NCBI GenBank assembly: GCA_035763625.1
Contig: DASUAS010000099.1
Location: 1 to 20,357, forward strand
Origin: DASUAS01 sp035763625
Lineage (GTDB): Bacteria > Actinomycetota > Acidimicrobiia > IMCC26256 > DASPTH01
Direction of reading: 5' to 3'
DNA: 20,357 nt
Part shown: piece after piece, positions 14,781 through 20,357 of the stretch
How positions within the stretch are numbered: the first letter of the stretch is position 1
How the letters are laid out: each line of letters begins with the position of its first letter
Program-made: the position numbers and the translations under genes
The notes under the pieces: model-generated
Told to the model about the DNA's origin: nothing
The model's database searches: none
The model's input: only the letters and a program-made list of their open reading frames with translations

Positions 14781-16184
14781 CTACCCGACGCTGCCTTCCA
14801 TGTTGAGCTCGATGAGGCGTGAGAGCTCGACCGCGTACTCCATGGGCAGCGTCTTGGTGATCGGCTCGATGAATCCGTTGACGATCATCGCCGTCGCCTG
14901 CTGCTCGGTGAGACCCCGGCTCATCAGGTAGAAGAGCTGGTCGTCGCCCACCTTCGAGACCGTGGCCTCATGGCCGATGCGGGCGTCCTTCTCGTCGATC
15001 TCCATGTACGGGTAGGTGTCGGAGCGGCTCTCGTCGTCGAGGATGAGCGCGTCGCAGCGCACGTGCGCCTTCACGTTGTGCGCGCCTTCCTCGACCCGCA
15101 CCAGACCGCGGTAGGTGGTGCGGCCGCCGTCCTTGGAGATCGACTTCGAGTCGATGATCGACGTGGTCTCGGGCGCCGCGTGCGTCATCTTGGCGCCGGC
15201 GTCCTGGTGCTGACCTGCGCCCGCGTACGCCACCGAGAGCACCTCGCCGTGCGCCTTCGGGCCCGTCATCACGACGGCGGGGTACTTCATCGTGAGCTTG
15301 GAGCCGAGGTTGCCGTCGATCCACTCGACGGTGGCCTCGGTCTCCGCCCGCGCCCGCTTGGTGACGAGGTTGTACACGTTCGGCGACCAGTTCTGGATGG
15401 TGGTGTAGCGGATGCGGGCGCCGGGCTTGGCGATCAGCTCGACGACCGCGCTGTGCAACGAGTCGGTGGAGTACACCGGCGCCGAGCAGCCCTCGACGTA
15501 GTGCACCGACGCGCCTTCGTCGGCGATGATCAGCGTGCGCTCGAACTGGCCCGCGTTCTCGGCGTTGATGCGGAAGTACGCCTGCAGCGGCATCTCCACG
15601 TGCACGCCCGGCGGCACGTAGATGAACGAGCCGCCCGACCACACTGCGGAGTTGAGCGCGGCGAACTTGTTGTCGCCGGGCGGGATGACCGTGCCGAAGT
15701 GCTCGCGCACGATCTCCGGGTACTCGCGCAGCGCGACGTCCATGCTGGTGAAGAGGATGCCCCGCTTCTCCAGGTCCTCCCGGTTCTTGTGGTACACGAC
15801 TTCCGATTCGAACTGGGCGGTGACCCCGGCGAGGTACTTGCGCTCGGCCTCGGGGATGCCGAGCTTCTCGTAGGTCTTCTGCATGCTCTCGGGGAGCATG
15901 TCCCAGTCGGCGACCTGCCCCTCGGTGGGCTTGAGGTAGTAGTAGATGTCGTCGAAGTCGATGTCGGGCATGTTCCGGGCGAACCACTCCAGCATCGGCT
16001 TGCGCTCGAAGCGCTTCAGCGCGTTGAGCCGGAACTTCGTCATCCACTCCGGCTCTTCCTTCTGCCCGGAGATGTCGCGCACGACGTCCTCGTTGAGGCC
16101 CTTCTTGGGCGCGTAGACGTAGTCGTCGGTGCTGTCGTGCCAGCCGAGCTTGTACTTGCCGAGATCGATACCTGAAACAGCCAT
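14781..16184 (-). CDS. sufB: SufB, Fe-S cluster assembly scaffold subunit, 467 aa
   Basis: Main scaffold on which nascent Fe-S clusters form. The N-terminal region PEWMTKFRLNALKRFERKPM (46-65) and WSGGSFIYVPPGVHVEMPLQ (182-201) are family signatures. C377 in HVRCDALILDD and E406 in GHEATVSKVG are 29 residues apart, the same spacing as the catalytically important Cys and Glu of the E. coli protein. The ATG at 16184 has AGGGAG upstream at good distance. First gene of the operon sufB-sufD-Rieske-sufC. Unlike the common actinobacterial arrangement, no sufR repressor gene precedes it; the upstream gene is an unrelated UPF0182 protein. Confidence 0.98.
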   Translation of the reverse strand: MAVSGIDLGKYKLGWHDSTDDYVYAPKKGLNEDVVRDISGQKEEPEWMTKFRLNALKRFERKPMLEWFARNMPDIDFDDIYYYLKPTEGQVADWDMLPESMQKTYEKLGIPEAERKYLAGVTAQFESEVVYHKNREDLEKRGILFTSMDVALREYPEIVREHFGTVIPPGDNKFAALNSAVWSGGSFIYVPPGVHVEMPLQAYFRINAENAGQFERTLIIADEGASVHYVEGCSAPVYSTDSLHSAVVELIAKPGARIRYTTIQNWSPNVYNLVTKRARAETEATVEWIDGNLGSKLTMKYPAVVMTGPKAHGEVLSVAYAGAGQHQDAGAKMTHAAPETTSIIDSKSISKDGGRTTYRGLVRVEEGAHNVKAHVRCDALILDDESRSDTYPYMEIDEKDARIGHEATVSKVGDDQLFYLMSRGLTEQQATAMIVNGFIEPITKTLPMEYAVELSRLIELNMEGSVG

Positions 16185-16227
16185 CTATGGCTCCCTAGAA
16201 GGGCGCGGAAGGATTTCCACTACGGCC

Positions 16228-16256
16228 ATAGTAACAATCCGCTGATCGGTCCCCAA
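16228..16256 (-). promoter_or_regulatory. Sigma-70-like promoter candidate for the SUF operon
   Basis: On the minus strand TTGGGG (16251-16256) and TACTAT (16228-16233) are 17 bases apart, placing a start of transcription near 16221 and a leader of roughly 37 bases before the sufB ATG. It stands out as the only AT-rich spot in the 103-base gap. I could not recognise an Fe-S-responsive operator there. Confidence 0.5.
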
Positions 16257-16287
16257 CCCGGAACCGACAGCCAGGCGCTCACCGCCG

Positions 16288-19200
16288 TCAGCCGCCACCC
16301 TGCTTCTGCTGGGCCTGCTTCACGAGTGTGCGGGCCTCACCGACCAGCTTCTGGTACGTGCCCAGATCCTGGTTCTGGAGCGCCTGCTGGGCCTGGTCGA
16401 GCTTGGCCGCCGCCTGGTTGAGCAGGTCCTGGACGCTGCCGGTGGCCGGCGGGATCGTGGTGGTGCTCGGCGCGGGCGTCGTGGTCGGCGTCGTGGTCGC
16501 GGTGCCGCCCGGGGTCGTCGTCGTGGTCGTCGTGTTGTTCCCCGTGTTCACCCCGGGCAGCACGCCCGAGACGTTGCACTGGACCGAGGCGGTCTCGCGC
16601 TCGACCATCTGGTTGAGCGCGTCCTGCACGGTGGGTCCGCAGAACGCGCCCTTGTCCTGGGAGAAGACGACCACGAACTGGAAGAGCGGATAGCTGCCTT
16701 GCCCTCGGCTCTGCGCGTAGAAGGGCCGCACGTAGATGAGGGAATTCCCGACCGGGATCAGCTGCATGCTGCCCTGGATGATCTGGGAGCCCTGTTGGTT
16801 GAGCAGCGTGATCGCGGTCGACACCGCGGGCGTCCGGATGATCTGGTTGTTCACCTGCACCGGCCCGAGCACCGTTTGACCGGTGGGCATCGTGAACGCG
16901 TTCATGTGCCCGTACTGCCTGGGATCGGAATCGGCGGTGAGGAACGACACCAACCGCGTCTGGCTGTTGCCCGACGACACCGGCACGAACGGCACCGTGA
17001 GGATGAAGTGCTCCTCGGTCTGACCCGGGAGCCTGATGTTCAGGTAGTACGGCGAGATCCGCGCGCCCGTGGAGGTCGCCGCCTGCGGCTGGTTGCTGTT
17101 CGACGACGACGCGCTCCCCGCCGCGGCAGTCGCCTCCGACAGCAGATCGCTCGACACCCGACCGGAACCGGGATCGGGTGACACGAGCCACTTCGAGCTG
17201 CCGTCGTAGAAGCGCTTCGGCTCGGTGACGTGGTAGCGGCCGAACATCGCCGACTGCGACTTGAACAGGTCCTCCGGGTAGCGGAGGTGCGCCCTGATGT
17301 CGTCGGGCATCTGCGATGCGGGGGTGAAGAGATCGGGGAACGCCGACTCGTACGCCTGGATGATCGGGTCCTTCTGGTCGAAGACGTAGAAGGTGACGGT
17401 GCCCTGGTAGGCGTCGACGGTGACCTTCACCGAGTTGCGCACGTAGTTGAAGCCACCCGACAGCGACCCCTCACCGCCGAGCGATTGACCGTAGGGATAC
17501 ATGTCGGTCGTCGTGTAGCCGTCCATGATCCACAGCGTGCGGTTGCCCAGCACGACGGGATAGGGGTCGGCGTCGAACTGGAGGAACGGCGCGAGCTTCG
17601 TCACGCGGGCGCGGATGTCACGCTCCATCAGCAGCTTGGTGTCCGAGTTGATCTGGCCGGAGATGAGCGGATCGAGGCTGCCGAAGCGCAGCGCGAAGGC
17701 GGCGCGACGAACGAAGTTCGACAGCTTCACGCCGTCCTTGCCCTTGTAGCGCGTGAACTGGTCGGTGGCCCCCTGACGCTGGTAGTTGAACTCGGCCTGC
17801 TTCGCGCCCGTGAGCACGTAGCTGCCGAGGTTCTCGGCGAAGTAGATCTGCGACGGCGGGCCGGAGTCCATCTTGATCCCGGTGTCCTCCACCGGAACGT
17901 TGCGAAGGTAGAAGTTCGGGTCGCCACCGACCTCGGCGCTGTTGCTGGGCGAGGCGACCGCGCCGTAGCCGTGCGTGTAGACGATGTGCCGGTTCACGAA
18001 CGATTGCGACGGGAGATCGGCGCTGTTGAGGCCGCGCGCCGCGATCAGGACCTGCTGGACCCGGCCGTCGATCATGTAGCGATCGATGTCGACGTCACCG
18101 ATCTGGTAGTAGGTCTGCAGGTTCTGCAGCGTGTTGTAGGTGTCGTGGATCACGTTGGGATCCCACAGGCGCGCGTTGTCGATCGTGCCGGTGTTGGTGT
18201 CGACCAGCGTCTGCGCCTCTTCCGTCGTCATCCCGCCCTTGCCGCTCTGGAGCGAGGTGAAGTTGAAGTTGTCGGCCTTCACCGCGTCGAGCCCGAAGGC
18301 GTCGCGCGTGGCGCGGATGTTGCGATCGATGTACTTCGACTCGGCCTGGTACTCGTTGGGGCCGACCTTGAACTGCTGGTACGCGGCGGGGTAGATGGTG
18401 CCGATCACCAGCGAGACGAACGCCCACAGGCCCACCGCGATGATCGGCAGCACCCAGCCGCGGCGACGGATGTTCCAGAGGAACAGCGCGGCCGCGACGA
18501 TCGAGATGAAGATGAGCAGGTTCAGGGCGGGAAGCTGCGCCTTCACGTCGGTGGCGCTCGCACCCTCCACGACGCCCCGGGTGGAGAAGTTCAGCTCGAA
18601 GCGCCCGAGGTAGTACTGCGCGGTCTTCACCAACGCCATGACCGCGAGGATCACCGAGAGGTGGGCCTTCACCTGCGGCGTGACCCGCTGGAAGGGGCTC
18701 TGGAATCGGATGCCGCCGTTCAGGTAGTGCTCGACCGCGGTCACGATCAGCACGATCACGAGGCCGGCGAAGAGCCACTCGGCGATGAACTTCAGGAACG
18801 GGAGCTGGAAGACGTAGAAGCCGATGTCCTTGTGGAACTGCGGATCGACGCGGTGGAAGCTCTGGTAGTGGGTGAAGAGGATCCACTGCTTCCACTGCGA
18901 CGACACGCCGATGCCGGCGATCAGCGCGAAGAACAGCGACACACCGATGCGGATCCGCATCGTGTACGGGCCGGCCACCTGCTGGTACCGCGCGATCAGC
19001 TCGTCCTCGGGTCCCATCGCGCGGTACTTCGGCGCGAGGCGGTCGGCGATCACGAGGTTCACGAACATGATCACGAAGAACACGACCGTGAACACGAGCG
19101 CGGGCGCGACCCGGGCCGCGAGCAGGCTGCTCCAGGTGGTCCCCTGACCGAGCGAGTCGAACCACAGGTAGTCGGTGTAGAAGCCGGCCAGTCCCCGCAA

Positions 19201-19299
19201 GCTGAACAGCAGGATGATGAGGACGACGACGATGCCGATGATCCAACCGCGGAGGCGGAAACGGGATCGGCGCCGGGGCTCGACGGTCGGGACGCGCAT
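16288..19299 (-). CDS. UPF0182-family membrane protein, 1003 aa
   Basis: Large actinobacterial membrane protein of unknown function. Seven hydrophobic helices lie in the first third (about 18-40, 62-85, 115-133, 170-192, 212-230, 257-275 and 283-305). A long extracytoplasmic domain follows, recognisable by NEYQAESKYIDRNIRATRDA, VYTHGYGAVASPSN, FAENLGSYV and DIRAHLRYPEDLFKSQ. Residues about 921-954 form a Thr/Pro linker like that of the secreted beta-helix protein. A final helical tail (955-1003; LLNQAAAKLDQAQQALQNQD) is probably a coiled coil. The ATG at 19299 fits the short basic N-terminus before the first helix; the Shine-Dalgarno is weak. It stands alone on its strand, separated from sufB by 103 bases. 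Confidence 0.95.
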   Translation of the reverse strand: MRVPTVEPRRRSRFRLRGWIIGIVVVLIILLFSLRGLAGFYTDYLWFDSLGQGTTWSSLLAARVAPALVFTVVFFVIMFVNLVIADRLAPKYRAMGPEDELIARYQQVAGPYTMRIRIGVSLFFALIAGIGVSSQWKQWILFTHYQSFHRVDPQFHKDIGFYVFQLPFLKFIAEWLFAGLVIVLIVTAVEHYLNGGIRFQSPFQRVTPQVKAHLSVILAVMALVKTAQYYLGRFELNFSTRGVVEGASATDVKAQLPALNLLIFISIVAAALFLWNIRRRGWVLPIIAVGLWAFVSLVIGTIYPAAYQQFKVGPNEYQAESKYIDRNIRATRDAFGLDAVKADNFNFTSLQSGKGGMTTEEAQTLVDTNTGTIDNARLWDPNVIHDTYNTLQNLQTYYQIGDVDIDRYMIDGRVQQVLIAARGLNSADLPSQSFVNRHIVYTHGYGAVASPSNSAEVGGDPNFYLRNVPVEDTGIKMDSGPPSQIYFAENLGSYVLTGAKQAEFNYQRQGATDQFTRYKGKDGVKLSNFVRRAAFALRFGSLDPLISGQINSDTKLLMERDIRARVTKLAPFLQFDADPYPVVLGNRTLWIMDGYTTTDMYPYGQSLGGEGSLSGGFNYVRNSVKVTVDAYQGTVTFYVFDQKDPIIQAYESAFPDLFTPASQMPDDIRAHLRYPEDLFKSQSAMFGRYHVTEPKRFYDGSSKWLVSPDPGSGRVSSDLLSEATAAAGSASSSNSNQPQAATSTGARISPYYLNIRLPGQTEEHFILTVPFVPVSSGNSQTRLVSFLTADSDPRQYGHMNAFTMPTGQTVLGPVQVNNQIIRTPAVSTAITLLNQQGSQIIQGSMQLIPVGNSLIYVRPFYAQSRGQGSYPLFQFVVVFSQDKGAFCGPTVQDALNQMVERETASVQCNVSGVLPGVNTGNNTTTTTTTPGGTATTTPTTTPAPSTTTIPPATGSVQDLLNQAAAKLDQAQQALQNQDLGTYQKLVGEARTLVKQAQQKQGGG

Positions 19300-19404
19300 C
19301 GGGCCAGCAGCCTAGACAGACAACGGAACGGAAACTGGACGCGCGTCAGCGAAATGCACCGACCGGCTCGCGACGCCCGGCCGAGCCGCCGGCACCGCCG
19401 GTGC

Positions 19405-20357
19405 TCAGTCGACGACCAGGAGGCAGCGGCAGCCGGGGTGCGCGGGAGGGTGCGGTTGCCCGGTCGGGAACTCGCTGCCCTTCACCGTGGGTTCGAGCGC
19501 GTTGTCGTCGCAGTCGGGGCACTTGCCCACGACCGCGGGGATCCAGCGGAGGCGCGCACCGTCCGGGGCGGCGTCGAAGACCCCGCGCGACCAGGCCGCG
19601 GCCAGCGCGTCGCCGAGCACGTCCTCGAGCTGCTCGCCGCGCCACTCCCGGTACCGGGCGCCCAGGCTCTGCGCGACCGCGATCTCGGTGTCGGCCGGCG
19701 TACGGGCGTCGATCTGCTCGAGCGACGAGCCCAGACGCTCCCGCAGCGGCGTGACGACCGAGGTGGACAGCTCGGTGAGCAGCGCCCGAGGTGCGGCCCC
19801 CACGCCGGCTGCACCCTCGACGGTGGCGGCTCCGGCGGAGTAGGCGGTGTCGATCGCCGGTTGGAGCACGTGGGCCCACCGCGCCACCTGATCGTCGAGC
19901 GCCGGCAGCACCTTGGTGGTGTCGATCTTGCCCCGCTGGCGGCGCAGGCCGTCGAGCAGGTCGTTCTGCTCGTCCTGGAGGGCTCGCTTTCCCCGACGCA
20001 CCAGGTCGTCGGTGGTGTCGGCGAGGGCGGCGTCGCGGGCGACGGTCGCAGGATCGCCGTCGGCGGCGGGCTGGTCGTCGGCCGGCTCCTCGCCCTGCTC
20101 GGCGGCGGCTGCTGCCTCGGGGGCGTCCCTCGCGTCGGGCCCCTCGGGCGCCTCGCCGGGCGCGGCAGCCTCGGGCGACGCGTCGCTGGACGCGGTGTCG
20201 ACGTGTTCCGAGCGCAGCTTCTCGAACAACGCACCGACGTCGGTCGCGGGTTCGGCCGCAGGTTCGGCCGCAGGTTGGGCCGCGTTCGACTCCTCGACTG
20301 GCGGCTCGGGCTCCGACTTCGACTCCGGCTCCTCGACCTCCGACTCCGGTCGCGGCG
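19405..20357 (-). CDS. Hypothetical acidic protein with C-terminal CxxC...HPxCRC motif, C-terminal 316 aa; 5' end beyond right edge
   Basis: The frame stays open from the stop at 19405 to the right edge; I translated the last 128 bases by hand and found no stop, so the start lies outside. The first ~105 visible residues are low-complexity Glu/Pro/Ala/Ser sequence, probably a disordered linker. Next come helical regions (about 110-250). The end is CPDCDDN (C279, C282) followed by HPPAHPGCRCLLV (H302, H306, C309, C311), which looks like a metal-binding or disulphide site. A similar PPxHPxCRC ending occurs in phage Mu F/SPP1 gp7-type head proteins, but nothing else here is phage-like. The missing N-terminus may carry the defining domain, and I cannot name the function. 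Confidence 0.8.
   Translation of the reverse strand, partial: PRPESEVEEPESKSEPEPPVEESNAAQPAAEPAAEPATDVGALFEKLRSEHVDTASSDASPEAAAPGEAPEGPDARDAPEAAAAAEQGEEPADDQPAADGDPATVARDAALADTTDDLVRRGKRALQDEQNDLLDGLRRQRGKIDTTKVLPALDDQVARWAHVLQPAIDTAYSAGAATVEGAAGVGAAPRALLTELSTSVVTPLRERLGSSLEQIDARTPADTEIAVAQSLGARYREWRGEQLEDVLGDALAAAWSRGVFDAAPDGARLRWIPAVVGKCPDCDDNALEPTVKGSEFPTGQPHPPAHPGCRCLLVVD
20249..20284. repeat. Three tandem 12-bp units in the linker of the right-edge gene
   Basis: GGTTCGGCCGCA occurs at 20249-20260 and 20261-20272, and a diverged copy at 20273-20284. It encodes the repeated Pro-Ala-Ala-Glu/Gln pattern of the disordered linker. Copy number could vary without shifting the frame. Confidence 0.8.

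Noticed and set aside
19383..19406. Terminator hairpin after the right-edge gene
   Set aside because: The stem needs a bulge, overlaps the stop codon and has no T-run, so it is not strong enough to list.

Overview
The window is high-GC DNA with strong third-position GC bias, tightly packed genes and very frequent ATGA/GTGA stop-start overlaps. Long Thr/Pro linkers on exported proteins, a UPF0182 membrane protein, and a SufB-SufD-Rieske-SufC cluster point to an actinobacterium. My best guess is an Acidimicrobiia-like lineage; this is inferred from style and gene content, not from a marker gene.

Layout: (1) 1-7284, minus strand: one surface-polysaccharide operon, read from right to left. It encodes a Wzz-like polymerisation/export protein, a DegT-type PLP sugar aminotransferase, a CapD/WbpM-type NDP-sugar dehydratase, an HprK-like P-loop protein, a divergent RtcB-like protein, a 142-aa protein of unknown function, and the N-terminal part of an aminoglycoside-phosphotransferase-like kinase that runs off the left edge. 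Every junction overlaps by 1-4 bases. The dehydratase gene carries an in-frame TGA exactly where the family usually has a Cys codon. (2) 7519-9717, minus strand: a secreted right-handed beta-helix protein with a PKD domain, a Thr-rich stalk and a C-terminal carbohydrate-binding-like domain. (3) 9960-12256, plus strand: a regulatory block made of a NarL/LuxR-type response regulator, a soluble histidine kinase, and a second NarL/LuxR-type regulator overlapping the kinase gene. (4) 12253-16184, minus strand: the SUF iron-sulphur assembly operon sufB-sufD-Rieske-sufC, with a promoter candidate upstream of sufB and a large nested palindrome before sufC. No sufS or sufU follows sufC, because sufC ends tail-to-tail with the regulator on a shared CTAG. 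(5) 16288-19299, minus strand: a 1003-aa UPF0182 membrane protein. (6) 19405-20357, minus strand: the C-terminal 316 residues of an acidic, Ala/Glu/Pro-rich protein ending in a CxxC...HPxCRC motif.

How it fits together: the left third makes and exports a surface polysaccharide. The beta-helix protein could bind, cleave or epimerise an extracellular polysaccharide. The kinase and its two regulators sit next to it and may control it, which is inferred from position only. The SUF block is core metabolism. The least ordinary part is the distal half of the polysaccharide operon (positions 1-3240), where an HprK-like kinase, an altered RtcB-like protein, an unrecognised small protein and an APH-like kinase are translationally coupled. 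No gap between genes exceeds about 245 bases, and I saw no tRNA, rRNA, CRISPR array or insertion sequence.
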